The notes: a model not told the origin generated them from the letters alone. A DNA stretch of 64,000 bases from Mageeibacillus sp. UBA6976 (GCA_002450155.1 DJYO01000013.1:62001-126000); one strand, 5' to 3'. Positions 45,462-55,714 are shown, counted from the stretch's first letter. Translations and numbers: made by a program.

Positions 45462-48400
45462 TCATCCTACAAGACAATGCTGTGAGTATTGCTGGGTTAC
45501 ACCCATGTATGTGGACGAAGGCGCAGGTCCTCCTTTAGGCACAAGAACGATCTGGATAGCCTCGAGTCTCTTAGACATACCCGAAGTTCCGCTCATCTCA
45601 CCATTCCTTGCCCAGCCGAGCCATCCGAAGTCCTGACAGTGGACTCTGTAGTAGATATCGTAGTGCTCTGCCATCTCGCCCGTAAGATAGATCTGTATAC
45701 CCTCGAGCCTCTTGGATTCGCCTGAAGTTCCGCTCATCTCTTCGTTGCCGACATAACCCTGCCAGCCGTAATCCTGTACGTGAGTTCTGTACATGATGCC
45801 GCCGGAATACTGATTTCCTGAAAGATGGATCTCAATGCCTTCGAGCCTCTTGGACTGCCCTACGGTTCCTGACTCGGCTCCGTTTACCGCCCAGTTAGAT
45901 TCCCATCCGTAATCCTGTCTGTGAACTCTGTAGCATACGCTCATGGAAGATGAAGCATCAAGAGGAACGAGCTTAACATTGATCTCTTCTACCCGCTTGG
46001 ATTCGCCGGTAGTTCCTGCCAAAGCTCCGTCTCTTACCCAGCCCTGATTATCGCCGTAGTCCTGGATATGGGCACAGTACTGTACGCTGTAATGCTGAGC
46101 CAGCTCACCGGTAAGTCTTATCTCTATACCTTCAAGCCTCAATCCCCTGCCTGAAGTGCCGGCCATCTGACCTGCAGAAACCCAGGGCATCCATCCGATA
46201 TTCTGCACGTGAACACGGTATTCCATTCCACCTGAATAGCCGGTGTCATTTACGAAGTTGATCGTTATCCTCTCAAGCCTCTTGCTCTGTCCACGAGTGC
46301 CGAGCCTCAACGTACCCGTGCTTGCAGTGAATACGCCATTCCTGTCACCATAGTCCTGAACGTGAGCTACACCTGAAAGCGAATAGCTGCCGGCAAGGAC
46401 AGTCACATCGTACGAACCTGTGTAATCGTAATAGTTTGCACCTGTGATCTTGTAGTAGACCTTATATGTTCCGGCAGAAGTTGCCGTAGGAACACTTGCT
46501 GAATAAGTGCTTCCGTTAAGGCTGTAGCTTACAGACGTTCCGGTATTGGAAGGTGTAACCCTTCCGAGCGATACGCCGCTGACGTTAAACGGAACGGATG
46601 CATTGCTGATATAAGGCGAAGACTGTGAAGCCTTAGCTATGGTTACGTTATAACTGCCGCTATAGGGGTTATATCCGGCTGCGCCGTTAACTGTGTAATA
46701 TACGGTATAGTTTCCCGCATTTACTGCAGCAGGAAGCACTGATGAGAAAGAACCCTCCTGACCTGTAAGAGAGTATGTGACGGTGCTGCTTCCGCTGCCG
46801 CCCGTAACCGAACCTAAACTCTGCGAAGCGCCGGTATATGTCAGGGCGGAAGGCGCATTGACAACAGGCGCGCCCTGCTCAGAGCCTAATATCCTGATCT
46901 TGTAACTGCCTTCATAAGCATTGTAGTTATTGTTTCCTGCAATGCGGTAGTAAACCGTATACTCACCGCAAACAGTTGCAGTAAGTGAAGCTGTATAAGT
47001 TCCGTATCTGCTGAGTGAGTATGTTACGGTTGAACTGATCTTCGGCGTGACGCTTCCTAACTGCCTAGCCTGTCCGTTATAGTTCATATCAGCGTTGCTG
47101 ATAGTCGGAGCGGGCTGATCGGCCTTGCTTATGGTTACACTGTACTGACCGCTGTAGTCCTGATAGTTGGCAAGACCTGAAATCTTGTAGTAAACGGTAT
47201 ATGTTCCGGCATTGGTACGGGAAGGAACCGTTGAAGTATAAGTACCGTTCTCATCTAAGCAGTAAGTAACAGCATTCCCGCCTGCAGACTTAGTAACAGA
47301 ACCTAAAGCCTGAGGATTACCGTTATATGTAAGTGTGGGACGGGTTACTGCAGGAGCTGACTGCGATTTCTTATTTATCGTAAAACTATAAGAACCTGTA
47401 CGTTCAACATAATTTGAACCGGTGATCTTGTAGTAAACAGTATATGTACCTGCGTTGACCGCGGCAGGAACCGTTGTCGAATAGTCGCCTGTCGTACCTA
47501 ATCTGTAAAGAACCGTTGTTCCTGAATTAGCCGGATATACCCTGCCAAGCGTAATTGCCTGACCCGTATAAGTTGCAGAAATGCTTCCGAATGAAGGCGC
47601 AGACTGAGCAGCTTTTACTATGTTCACCTTGTACGAACCGGTAACATCAGCATAATTCGCATTGCCGCTGACTCTAAAGTAAACAGTATATTCACCTGCG
47701 TTTGTTCCCTTAGGTACGGTTGAATAATATGTGCCATTTGAAGACAAGCTGTAGTAAACAGTCGTGCCTATTGCAGATGTTACGCTGCCCAGCGTCTGAG
47801 CGCTTCCGGTATAAGTCAGATTACCATTACTGATCGCCGGAGACGGCTGGGCAAGCTTGCTGATCGATACACTGTAAGAACCGGAATACTCGTTATAGTA
47901 ATCGTTGCCGGCCACTTTAAAGTATACGGTATATGTTCCTGCTGCTGTCTTTGTCGGAACCGCATCAGTGTAAGTGCCATATCTGGATAAACAGTACGTT
48001 ACACCGGTTCCTATAGCAGAGGTAACATGTCCAAGAGCCTGCTCACTGCCTGTGTAAGAAAGAACTGTTCCCATGATCTCAGGTTCAGGCTGGTTTAGCT
48101 TAGTGATCCTGATAGTATAGGCGGAACTGTAACCGGTGTAATTCTCAAGACCGGCGATCCTGTAGTAAACACGATAAGAACCGATCTCCGTCGCCGTAGG
48201 TATGCCTGAAGAATAATCTGTTCCATCAAGACTGTATGTAACAGCACCTCCGCCCTCTCCCGGAGTTACAGAACCTAACGTCTGCGCACTTCCGCTATAA
48301 GGACGGGCAGTGTTATCAATAGCAGGCATACCCTGGCTCATTCCATGGATCTGGGTATAGTATCTGCTTGTATGATCCTTGTAATTCTTAAGTCCCGCAA

Positions 48401-51281
48401 TCTTATAATAGACACAGTACGAACCGACCTCAGTTGCTGTTGGTACCGATGAAGAGTAGTTAGTTCCGTCAAGACTGTATGTGACAGCACCTCCGCCCTC
48501 TCCCGGAGTAATCGTAACCAAAGACTGGGCGGTTCCGTTATAGGTCAGATAAGGACTGTTTATTGTAGGTCCTTGCTGGGCTTTGGGATTGATCGTGATT
48601 TTATAATTACCCGTGCGCTCACTATAGATATCATTCCCTGCTATCTTGTAATAAACAGTATATGTTCCTGCATCAGTCTTAGTCGGTACCGTTGCCGAAT
48701 ATGTGCCATTCTGAGAGAGACTGTAAGTTACAGTGGTTCCAATTGCCGAAGTTACACTTCCTAGACTTTGAGGATTGCCGTTATAAGTCAATGCCCCATT
48801 GCTGATCACAGGATTAGGCTGGACTCCCTTGCCGATAGTTGCATAGTAATACCCTGAATACTCATTGTAAGAACTTGTTGCGGCTATCTTATAATAAACG
48901 ATGTAAGTTCCGATCTCTGTTTCTGTAGGTATGGCGGCCAAGTATTCACCGTTTTGAGTTCTGCAGTATGTAACACTCGCTGAATACTTTGGCGTTACCT
49001 TTCCGAGACTTAAGGCATTGCCTGTGTAAACAAGTGTCGTGTTGCTGATCGTAGGCGCAGGCTGATCTGCCTTGATAATATTGACCTTATATGTGCCTGT
49101 CAGCTGGTTGTAATTATCGTTTCCTGCAATCTTGAAGTAAACGGTATATTCGCTTACGGCTGCACGCGCGGGCACTGTTGCTGAATATGAGCCATACTCA
49201 TACATACTGTAAGTTACTTCCGTTCCTATGGCAGAAGTTACACCGCCAAGACTTTGGGAAGAACCGGTATATGTCAGAGGATTGGTATTGAAAGTAGGAT
49301 TAGGCTGGTTTGCCTTGTTGATCGTGATCCTGTAAGAACCTTTGTACTCGCTGTAATTGGCAAGCGGTGAGATCTTATAGTAAACTGTGTAAGTGCCTGC
49401 ATTCGTCCTCTTGGGCACAGTAGAAGAATAGGAACCGTTCTCATCAAGACTGTAAGTTACGACACTTCCGCCTGTGCTCTTTGCAACAGATCCGAGCGAC
49501 TGAGCGCTTCCGTTATAAGTAAGGGCTGTGTTATTAATCGTCGGAGCAGTCTGAGTTTTATTGTTAATAGTGATCTGATAGGAACCAACATACTCGTTAT
49601 AATTGGAGTTACCTGCTATCTTGTAGTACACGGTATATGTTCCGGCATTTACCTTGGTGGGAACCGTACTTGAATATGTTCCGGTCTGAGTAAGGCAGTA
49701 AGTTACTGTTGAGCTTATCTTGGGAGTAACGCTTCCGAGGCTCTGGGCACTTCCTGTATAAGTAAGATCCGCATTCCTTATCGTAGGAGCTGCCTGTGTC
49801 CCCTTATTTACAGTTACGGTATATGTACCCGAAGCTGCTTTGTAATTACTCGTCGCATCACCTTTGGGATAAACAGTATAGTCGACGGTATAGGTTCCGG
49901 CATTAGTTACTGAAGGTCCGGATGTGTAATACGAAGTGCCGCTAAGCTTATAAGAGACATATGCTGCATTAGTATCGGCAACTGTAACAAAAGCAGCACT
50001 CTGGGCTCTGCCGCTATATGTCAAGACCTGAGGATCAACAGTATAAGACGGATCTGCCTTTCCAATCGTAAATGTAACCGATTTGGATCCTGTATAATTG
50101 GCGTCCGTACTCTTCGCCGTGACAGTAACCGTTGCAGTACCCGCATTGATGTTATTCGAATATGAGACCGTATACGAGCCTGAAGACAAAGTCGTACTGC
50201 CGTAAACGACCTTGCTTACGGCCGGCGTACAGGCTGAGCCATTATAGGTAAAATCAGTCCGGGACAACGTAACGGTCGCTTTTGACAATTGTTTCTTGGT
50301 TATTGTTATAGTTTTTGTCAGCGTTACATAGCTCGAATTATATGTAAGCGTAACCGTACCAGTACTGTTGCCGCCGGTGATAACACCGCTGCTGTTAACC
50401 GTTGCAGCCGCAGTATTGGAAGAAGACCATGTAGCTCCCGGCTCGTACAGTCTGACACCATCGTGAAAATAACACCAACTATTGGTATAACCCATATCAA
50501 CAGTTGTGTAGTACGCTTCTGTTGCGCCCTTGAATTCGCAGGACGAAGCTCCGACGATCTTGGCCGAATCTGCAGCAATATTGCTCTTGGCGACCTCTAC
50601 TATCTGACCGGTGAATCTGCTGACGTCTTCTTTGGTCTCATCAAGCGAAGATGTGCTCCTGCTAAACTCACCTGCGCCGCAGCCGGCAAAATTAGCCATA
50701 CCGACATAAGTATTAGTTTCAGATATCATGGCAACATAGTGACCGATCTCCTTATGCTCTTCGCCGTTCTTGAATTTCTCATATTCAACTTTCTCTCCAT
50801 ACCAGTTGTTGATATCACCGATAATATTCGCACAACCCCAGGAAAGAACTTCTCCTCCGTTCGCATACATTCCCGAATAACGGCAGCTGAAACTGGAACC
50901 GCCATTAGGTCTTGTGTGGGCAAGGGTTACACCTCCAAGAGCGCCTTCCGCAGCTCTTGTCATAGCGATCTGCTCAAGATCATTAGACCATTTGATAGGT
51001 ACATATTTGGTTACCCACCCCCTGTTATAGGCCTCAAGACGGATCTCATTGATCCGTTTCAGTATCGCATCCTTGGTGCTGGTATCAAAAGAACCATCAA
51101 GCTCAACCAATACGCAGTTGCTCGAAGGTGTCGATACAGTGGTGGGACGAAGGTTGCTTGCTGCCGTAACCCTGTTCATCACAGCGCACAGTATCAAAGC
51201 AGTGGTAATGACTATACCTGCCGCTATCTGAAAACCTAAAATGATCTTAGACTTCTTGGTATTAGGCACCTTCTTAAACAT
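45462..51281 (-). CDS. giant surface protein: CAP domain, Big-like domain, about 15 tandem repeats, six ChW repeats
   Basis: About 1939 residues. I prefer the ATG at 51281 (AGAGGTGG upstream) over an ATG at 51311, because the promoter -10 lies three bases before the latter. A basic start and one membrane helix (IILGFQIAAGIVITTALILC) anchor or export it. Residues about 80-220 are a CAP/SCP domain (HTRPNGG, GHYVAMISE). A Big2-like domain is at about 290-340, then two MBG-like domains, about 14 repeats of about 81 residues, and six ChW repeats (HVQDYGW, GTSGESKRLEGI). ChW repeats bind surfaces or carbohydrates and are clostridial. There is no LPXTG motif. It is probably an adhesin or wall protein. 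Confidence 0.88.
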   Translation of the reverse strand: MFKKVPNTKKSKIILGFQIAAGIVITTALILCAVMNRVTAASNLRPTTVSTPSSNCVLVELDGSFDTSTKDAILKRINEIRLEAYNRGWVTKYVPIKWSNDLEQIAMTRAAEGALGGVTLAHTRPNGGSSFSCRYSGMYANGGEVLSWGCANIIGDINNWYGEKVEYEKFKNGEEHKEIGHYVAMISETNTYVGMANFAGCGAGEFSRSTSSLDETKEDVSRFTGQIVEVAKSNIAADSAKIVGASSCEFKGATEAYYTTVDMGYTNSWCYFHDGVRLYEPGATWSSSNTAAATVNSSGVITGGNSTGTVTLTYNSSYVTLTKTITITKKQLSKATVTLSRTDFTYNGSACTPAVSKVVYGSTTLSSGSYTVSYSNNINAGTATVTVTAKSTDANYTGSKSVTFTIGKADPSYTVDPQVLTYSGRAQSAAFVTVADTNAAYVSYKLSGTSYYTSGPSVTNAGTYTVDYTVYPKGDATSNYKAASGTYTVTVNKGTQAAPTIRNADLTYTGSAQSLGSVTPKISSTVTYCLTQTGTYSSTVPTKVNAGTYTVYYKIAGNSNYNEYVGSYQITINNKTQTAPTINNTALTYNGSAQSLGSVAKSTGGSVVTYSLDENGSYSSTVPKRTNAGTYTVYYKISPLANYSEYKGSYRITINKANQPNPTFNTNPLTYTGSSQSLGGVTSAIGTEVTYSMYEYGSYSATVPARAAVSEYTVYFKIAGNDNYNQLTGTYKVNIIKADQPAPTISNTTLVYTGNALSLGKVTPKYSASVTYCRTQNGEYLAAIPTETEIGTYIVYYKIAATSSYNEYSGYYYATIGKGVQPNPVISNGALTYNGNPQSLGSVTSAIGTTVTYSLSQNGTYSATVPTKTDAGTYTVYYKIAGNDIYSERTGNYKITINPKAQQGPTINSPYLTYNGTAQSLVTITPGEGGGAVTYSLDGTNYSSSVPTATEVGSYCVYYKIAGLKNYKDHTSRYYTQIHGMSQGMPAIDNTARPYSGSAQTLGSVTPGEGGGAVTYSLDGTDYSSGIPTATEIGSYRVYYRIAGLENYTGYSSAYTIRITKLNQPEPEIMGTVLSYTGSEQALGHVTSAIGTGVTYCLSRYGTYTDAVPTKTAAGTYTVYFKVAGNDYYNEYSGSYSVSISKLAQPSPAISNGNLTYTGSAQTLGSVTSAIGTTVYYSLSSNGTYYSTVPKGTNAGEYTVYFRVSGNANYADVTGSYKVNIVKAAQSAPSFGSISATYTGQAITLGRVYPANSGTTVLYRLGTTGDYSTTVPAAVNAGTYTVYYKITGSNYVERTGSYSFTINKKSQSAPAVTRPTLTYNGNPQALGSVTKSAGGNAVTYCLDENGTYTSTVPSRTNAGTYTVYYKISGLANYQDYSGQYSVTISKADQPAPTISNADMNYNGQARQLGSVTPKISSTVTYSLSRYGTYTASLTATVCGEYTVYYRIAGNNNYNAYEGSYKIRILGSEQGAPVVNAPSALTYTGASQSLGSVTGGSGSSTVTYSLTGQEGSFSSVLPAAVNAGNYTVYYTVNGAAGYNPYSGSYNVTIAKASQSSPYISNASVPFNVSGVSLGRVTPSNTGTSVSYSLNGSTYSASVPTATSAGTYKVYYKITGANYYDYTGSYDVTVLAGSYSLSGVAHVQDYGDRNGVFTASTGTLRLGTRGQSKRLERITINFVNDTGYSGGMEYRVHVQNIGWMPWVSAGQMAGTSGRGLRLEGIEIRLTGELAQHYSVQYCAHIQDYGDNQGWVRDGALAGTTGESKRVEEINVKLVPLDASSSMSVCYRVHRQDYGWESNWAVNGAESGTVGQSKRLEGIEIHLSGNQYSGGIMYRTHVQDYGWQGYVGNEEMSGTSGESKRLEGIQIYLTGEMAEHYDIYYRVHCQDFGWLGWARNGEMSGTSGMSKRLEAIQIVLVPKGGPAPSSTYMGVTQQYSQHCLVG
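45500..46394 (-). repeat. six ChW repeats
   Basis: Coding repeats of about 46-50 residues each carry the pattern YRVHxQDYGW, then GxxSGTSGxSKRLEGIxIxL. Copies two and four to six are close to each other; copies one and three are more diverged. Confidence 0.8.
46395..49799 (-). repeat. about 14 tandem repeats of 81 codons (MBG-like modules)
   Basis: Each unit reads Q-x-x-P-x-I-x-N, then LTYTGSAQSLGSVT, a SLxxxGTYSxTVP strand, NAGTYTVYYKIAG and NYxxYxGSYxVTI. The units are diverged at the protein level and not identical in DNA, so they are old duplications. Two adjacent units carry the variant GEGGGAVTYSLDGT. Confidence 0.85.
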
Positions 51282-51313
51282 AACCCACCTCTGATCCCAT
51301 ATTATTTCCATTG

Positions 51314-51343
51314 ATTATATCAAGTGGCAGGCTGCCGCTTCAA
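51314..51343 (-). promoter_or_regulatory. promoter of the giant surface protein gene
   Basis: TTGAAG (51338-51343) and a perfect TATAAT (51314-51319) are spaced by 18 bp on the minus strand. The predicted start is about 25 nt before the ATG at 51281. Confidence 0.65.
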
Positions 51344-51370
51344 TGAAATTATTACCAAATTATTAACAAT

Positions 51371-51396
51371 AAAAAAGGCACTTCGCCGAAGTGCCT
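51371..51396 (-). terminator. terminator of the heat-shock operon
   Basis: AGGCACTTCG and CGAAGTGCCT form a perfect stem followed by TTTTTTATTG on the minus strand, 27 nt after the dnaJ stop. Confidence 0.93.
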
Positions 51397-51422
51397 CTTA
51401 AGAGCTTTACTGCTAATTACAG

Positions 51423-52559
51423 TTACATAAACTTGTTCTTGAACTTTTGCATGAACTTGCTTACCTTGGAATAATTGCGGTCGGTAAGGGTAGCATTAAA
51501 GTCCTTAAGCTTATCCTTCTGCTGCTTGGTAAGACCTGTGGGGACCTCGATAATGAACCTGCATATGTGGTCTCCCTTAATGTTGGGATTATTCTTATTA
51601 GGAATACCCTTGTTCTTTACTGTATAGGTCTCACCCGGCTGGGTTCCCTCTCTTAACTTATAGTCGACATCACCGTAGATCGTAGGTATCTTGATGGCAT
51701 CTCCAAGAGCAGCCTGAGCATATGTAATAGGAACATCGCAGAATGTATTCATGCCGTCCCTTGTAAAGAGATCGTGCTTCTTGACCCTGAACTGGATATA
51801 AAGGTCGCCGTAAGGACCTCCGTTGGTTCCGGGCTCGCCCTCACCTCTTATAGGGAGCATATCACCGGCATCCACACCGGCAGGTATCTTAACATGCAGC
51901 TTCTTTGTAACTGTTGTATTGCCTCTTCCGCGGCATGCCTGACAGGGAGTCTTTACCACAGTACCTTTACCCTGACATGTGGGGCAGGTTCTCGAATACA
52001 TGGTCATACCGAACAAAGCCTGTGTCTGCTCCTGTATCCTGCCCGCACCTTTACATGTGGGACATGTTTCAGGAGTCGTACCCGGCTGGGCACCTGAACC
52101 GTTACAGCTGGTGCACTTATCCTGCTTGGTGATCTGAATATCCTTCTCACAGCCAAAGGCAGCTTCCATAAACTCAAGGGTCATGCCGTACTTAAGGTTG
52201 GCACCCTGGGAAGGACCGTTCCTTCTCCGTCTTGAAGAAGTTCCGCCTCCGAAGAAGGAGTTGAATATATCACCCAGATCGATGTCTTCAAAGCCTGCAC
52301 CATAGGCACCACCATAGCCGCCACCGAAGCCCTGGCCGTCAACGCCGGCCTTACCGAATCTGTCGTACTTGGCTCTCTTCTCCTTATCGGACAAGACAGA
52401 ATATGCTTCGTTGACTTCCTTAAACTTAGCTTCAGCCTCGGTATCACCCGGATGAAGATCCGGGTGGTACTGCTTTACTTTCTGTCTGAAGGCTTTCTTA
52501 AGCTCATCGTCTGAAGCTTCCTTGCCAACGCCTAATATGTCGTAATAATCTGCTGACAT
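51423..52559 (-). CDS. dnaJ: chaperone DnaJ
   Basis: 378 residues. The J domain (about 1-70, with HPD in KQYHPDLHPGD) is followed by a Gly-rich linker, four zinc-finger motifs (CTSCNGSG, CPTCKGAG, CPTCQGKG, CQACRGRG) and the C-terminal substrate-binding domains. It stimulates DnaK ATPase and delivers unfolded clients. The ATG overlaps the dnaK stop as TGATG. Last gene of the operon. Confidence 0.98.
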   Translation of the reverse strand: MSADYYDILGVGKEASDDELKKAFRQKVKQYHPDLHPGDTEAEAKFKEVNEAYSVLSDKEKRAKYDRFGKAGVDGQGFGGGYGGAYGAGFEDIDLGDIFNSFFGGGTSSRRRRNGPSQGANLKYGMTLEFMEAAFGCEKDIQITKQDKCTSCNGSGAQPGTTPETCPTCKGAGRIQEQTQALFGMTMYSRTCPTCQGKGTVVKTPCQACRGRGNTTVTKKLHVKIPAGVDAGDMLPIRGEGEPGTNGGPYGDLYIQFRVKKHDLFTRDGMNTFCDVPITYAQAALGDAIKIPTIYGDVDYKLREGTQPGETYTVKNKGIPNKNNPNIKGDHICRFIIEVPTGLTKQQKDKLKDFNATLTDRNYSKVSKFMQKFKNKFM

Positions 52560-54427
52560 CAGAAGTCTCCGCCTGCGTTCTTAAATCCGTCATTATTTGT
52601 TGTTCCGTCAGGATTCTCAGTGCCGTAGCCTGCAAAATCCTCACCTGTGGGCTGACCCTGGCCCTGAGCCTGAGCACCTGCTGCGTCTCCGCCTGCCTGC
52701 TGATAGAGCTTCTCGGAAACCTTATAGAGAGCCTGGAGAACATCGTCTGTACCCTTCTTCATTGCTTCCTGATCGTCTTTTGCGATCGCATCCTTGAGCT
52801 TGGCGATCTCTGCATTTACAGGCTCCTTGTCTGCATCGGAGATCTTATCTCCTGCATCCTTGAGAGTCTTCTCTGCCTGATAAACAGTTGACTCAGCCTG
52901 GTTCTTTGTCTCGATCTTCTCCTTCATGGCCTTATCTTCTGCTGCATGCATCTCAGCTTCCTTAACAGCCTTCTGGATATCCTCTTCGCTCATGTTTGAA
53001 GAAGACTGGATAGTGATCTTCTGCTCACGGCCTGTTCCCTTATCCTTGGCAGATACGTTAACAATACCGTTGGCATCGATATCGAATGTAACTTCGATCT
53101 GAGGTACGCCTCTCGGTGCAGGTGCAATACCGTCAAGGATAAAGTTGCCTAATGTCTTATTCTGAGCCGCCATCTCACGCTCACCCTGGAGTACGTGAAT
53201 ATCTACCTGTGTCTGACCGTCAGCAGCTGTTGAGAAAACCTGGCTCTTCTTAGCAGGGATAGAGGTATTTCTCTCGATGATCTTTGTGCAGACACCGCCC
53301 ATTGTCTCGATACCAAGGGACAGAGGTGTAACGTCAACGAGAACGAGACCTGAAGTGGATTCACCTGAGAGGACTGCGCCCTGGATGGCAGCACCCATAG
53401 CTACGCACTCGTCAGGGTTGATGCCCTTGAAGGGATCCTTGCCGAAGTAGTTCTTAACAGCATCCTGAACTGCAGGGATTCTTGTGGAACCGCCTACGAG
53501 GATTACCTTGTCGATATCTGAAGCAGTTATGCCGGCATCACTCATTGCTCTCTTTACAGGGTCCATTGTGTTTTTTACGAGATCTGCTGTAAGCTCGTCG
53601 AACTTAGCACGTGTGAGTGTAACATCCATATGCTTAGGGCCTGTAGCATCAGCTGTGATGTAAGGGAGATTGATGTTTGAAGTAGTAACGCCGGAGAGTT
53701 CGATCTTAGCCTTCTCTGCTGCCTCTCTCAATCTCTGCATAGCCATACGGTCGTTTCTGAGGTCAACTCCGTCAGACTGCTTGAATGACTCAACAAGATA
53801 GTCAACGATCTTGTTATCGAAGTCATCACCGCCAAGTCTGTTATTACCTGCAGTAGCAACTACCTCAAATACACCGTCACCGATATCGATTATGGATACA
53901 TCGAATGTGCCGCCGCCTAAGTCGAATACCAGGATCTTCTGATCTCCGTCCTTATCGAGACCGTAAGCAAGAGATGCTGCTGTAGGCTCGTTGATGATAC
54001 GCTTTACGTCAAGACCTGCGATACGGCCTGCGTCCTTTGTAGCCTGACGCTGTGAGTCCGTAAAATAAGCAGGAACTGTAATAACAGCTTCTGTAACGGG
54101 CTGGCCAAGGTATGCCTCTGCATCGCTCTTGAGCTTTGCGAGGATCATGGCTGAAATCTCCTGAGGAGTATAAGCCTTATCGTCAATGGTTACCTTGTAG
54201 CTGGAACCCATCTCACGCTTGATGGACTGGATCGTGCGGTCAGGATTTGTAACTGCCTGTCTCTTGGCAACCTGGCCTACAAGACGCTCACCGTCCTTGG
54301 TAAAACCAACGACTGAAGGTGTTGTTCTGTTACCCTCAGGATTCGGGATGACTACTGTCTCCGAACCTTCCATTACTGCTACACATGAATTTGTTGTACC
54401 GAGATCGATACCTATTATCTTGGACAT
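52559..54427 (-). CDS. dnaK: chaperone DnaK (Hsp70)
   Basis: 622 residues from the ATG at 54427, chosen for AAGGAGGAAAC upstream and the family start MSKIIGIDLGTTNSCVAV; the frame is open farther upstream. The ATPase domain has IVFDLGGGTFDVSIID-type phosphate loops (VFDLGGGTFD) and the connecting DVTPLSLGIETMGG. The C-terminal substrate domain ends in a Gly/Gln-rich tail. It lies 23 bp after clpP. Confidence 0.98.
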   Translation of the reverse strand: MSKIIGIDLGTTNSCVAVMEGSETVVIPNPEGNRTTPSVVGFTKDGERLVGQVAKRQAVTNPDRTIQSIKREMGSSYKVTIDDKAYTPQEISAMILAKLKSDAEAYLGQPVTEAVITVPAYFTDSQRQATKDAGRIAGLDVKRIINEPTAASLAYGLDKDGDQKILVFDLGGGTFDVSIIDIGDGVFEVVATAGNNRLGGDDFDNKIVDYLVESFKQSDGVDLRNDRMAMQRLREAAEKAKIELSGVTTSNINLPYITADATGPKHMDVTLTRAKFDELTADLVKNTMDPVKRAMSDAGITASDIDKVILVGGSTRIPAVQDAVKNYFGKDPFKGINPDECVAMGAAIQGAVLSGESTSGLVLVDVTPLSLGIETMGGVCTKIIERNTSIPAKKSQVFSTAADGQTQVDIHVLQGEREMAAQNKTLGNFILDGIAPAPRGVPQIEVTFDIDANGIVNVSAKDKGTGREQKITIQSSSNMSEEDIQKAVKEAEMHAAEDKAMKEKIETKNQAESTVYQAEKTLKDAGDKISDADKEPVNAEIAKLKDAIAKDDQEAMKKGTDDVLQALYKVSEKLYQQAGGDAAGAQAQGQGQPTGEDFAGYGTENPDGTTNNDGFKNAGGDF

Positions 54428-54449
54428 TTTTGTTTCCTCCTTATTTCGA

Positions 54450-55049
54450 TTATTTCTTGCTCTCAAGGATCTTGTCTACGATGCCGTATTCAAGAGCTTC
54501 CTGAGCTGTCATCCAATGATCTCTGTCTGTATCCTTCATAAGAGTCTCCAGATCTTTGCCGCAGTTATCTGCCAGGATCTGGTTGAGTCTTACTCTTGTA
54601 TCCTTGATGTGGTCTGCTGCGATGAGGATCTCAGTTGCCTGACCCTGAGCTCCGCCCAAAGGCTGGTGGATCATAACCTCTGCGTTGGGAAGTATGCAGC
54701 GCTTACCCTTAGTACCTGCTGAGAGGAGCACTGAACCCATTGAAGCTGCCATACCCATGCAGATAGTCTGAACGTCAGGCTTAATGAGTTTCATAGTATC
54801 GTAGATCATAAGACCGTCAGATACAGATCCTCCGGGGCTGTTGATGTAGAACTGGATGTCCTTATCCGGATCCTCTGCCTCGAGGAACAGGAGCTGAGCC
54901 GTAATAAGGCTTGCTGTTACCGAGTTTACTTCTTCGGACAGTATAACGATCCTCTCCTTGAGGAGACGTGAATAGATATCATATGCACGCTCACCGCGGT
55001 TTGTTGTCTCGATTACTGTGGGTACCAAACTTGATCTTAAGTTATCCAT
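54450..55049 (-). CDS. clpP: ATP-dependent Clp protease proteolytic subunit
   Basis: 199 residues, normal length. The start MDNLRSSLVPTVIETTNRGE matches ClpP. The catalytic triad is Ser103 in GMAASMGSVLL, His128 in EVMIHQPLGG and an Asp in the TDRDHWMTA region. It forms the proteolytic barrel used with ClpX or ClpC. Its location between grpE and dnaK is unusual, because clpP is normally separate. AAAGGAGAT precedes the ATG. The CIRCE element therefore governs it too. Confidence 0.97.
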   Translation of the reverse strand: MDNLRSSLVPTVIETTNRGERAYDIYSRLLKERIVILSEEVNSVTASLITAQLLFLEAEDPDKDIQFYINSPGGSVSDGLMIYDTMKLIKPDVQTICMGMAASMGSVLLSAGTKGKRCILPNAEVMIHQPLGGAQGQATEILIAADHIKDTRVRLNQILADNCGKDLETLMKDTDRDHWMTAQEALEYGIVDKILESKK

Positions 55050-55075
55050 AGCTTTATCTCCTTTGTAATTATTGC

Positions 55076-55696
55076 TTAGTTAGCGACCTGCACTACTGCA
55101 TGTCTTATCACTCTGTCCTTGTACTGATATCCCTTCTGGAATACCTGGGCAACTTCGTTCTCACCTAATTCCTCATCCTCGATATGCATTACTGCCTCGT
55201 GGAGATTGGGATCGAACTTGGTGCCTCTTTCCACCGGGATCTCCTCAACTCCGATCTTGGCAAGGATCTCATAAGACTGCTTGCCTACGAGCTCTATGCC
55301 CTGCACGATCTTGTCTACTGAATCCTGGCCCGCGCCGTTTGTTGCAGCGATAGCCCTGTCGATGTTATCTATTACTGCAAGGAATTCGCCCGTAACCTTC
55401 GCAACTGCGTCTGAATAAAGGTTATCCTTCTCCTTGGCAGTACGCTTGCGGTAATTGTCATATTCCGCATAAAGGTACATGTAGCGCGTCTTGGTCTCTT
55501 CGAGCTCCTTGGCTACCGGGTCTTGAACCTCCTCTTCAGTATCAGCTTCAGCAGGTTCTTCTGTCTCAGCCTCGCTGCCCTGGGCCTGCTTCATATCAGC
55601 TTGTGCCGCATCCTCTTCGGCGGACTGGGCTCCCTGCGCCTTAACAGGTTCGTCGTCCTGCCCGAAGATGATCTCTTCGCTGCTGTCTTCAGCCAT
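55076..55696 (-). CDS. grpE: nucleotide exchange factor GrpE
   Basis: 206 residues. An acidic, Glu/Ala-rich N-terminus (about 1-60) is followed by the coiled coil (YLYAEYDNYRKRTAKEKDNL) and the C-terminal beta domain (VERGTKFDPNLHEAVMHIED, GYQYKDRVIRHAVVQVA). It releases ADP from DnaK. GGGAGGTAAT precedes the ATG. Confidence 0.97.
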   Translation of the reverse strand: MAEDSSEEIIFGQDDEPVKAQGAQSAEEDAAQADMKQAQGSEAETEEPAEADTEEEVQDPVAKELEETKTRYMYLYAEYDNYRKRTAKEKDNLYSDAVAKVTGEFLAVIDNIDRAIAATNGAGQDSVDKIVQGIELVGKQSYEILAKIGVEEIPVERGTKFDPNLHEAVMHIEDEELGENEVAQVFQKGYQYKDRVIRHAVVQVAN

Positions 55697-55714
55697 TTTC
55701 TATTACCTCCCTTA

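Noticed and set aside
46395..49799. Regularly spaced repeats resembling a repeat array
   Set aside because: They are in-frame protein repeats of 81 codons with diverged DNA, not short identical repeats with unique spacers, so not CRISPR.
50289..51239. 316-codon plus-strand open frame
   Set aside because: It is antisense to the CAP domain region of the surface protein gene and has a cysteine/arginine-rich, motif-free translation.
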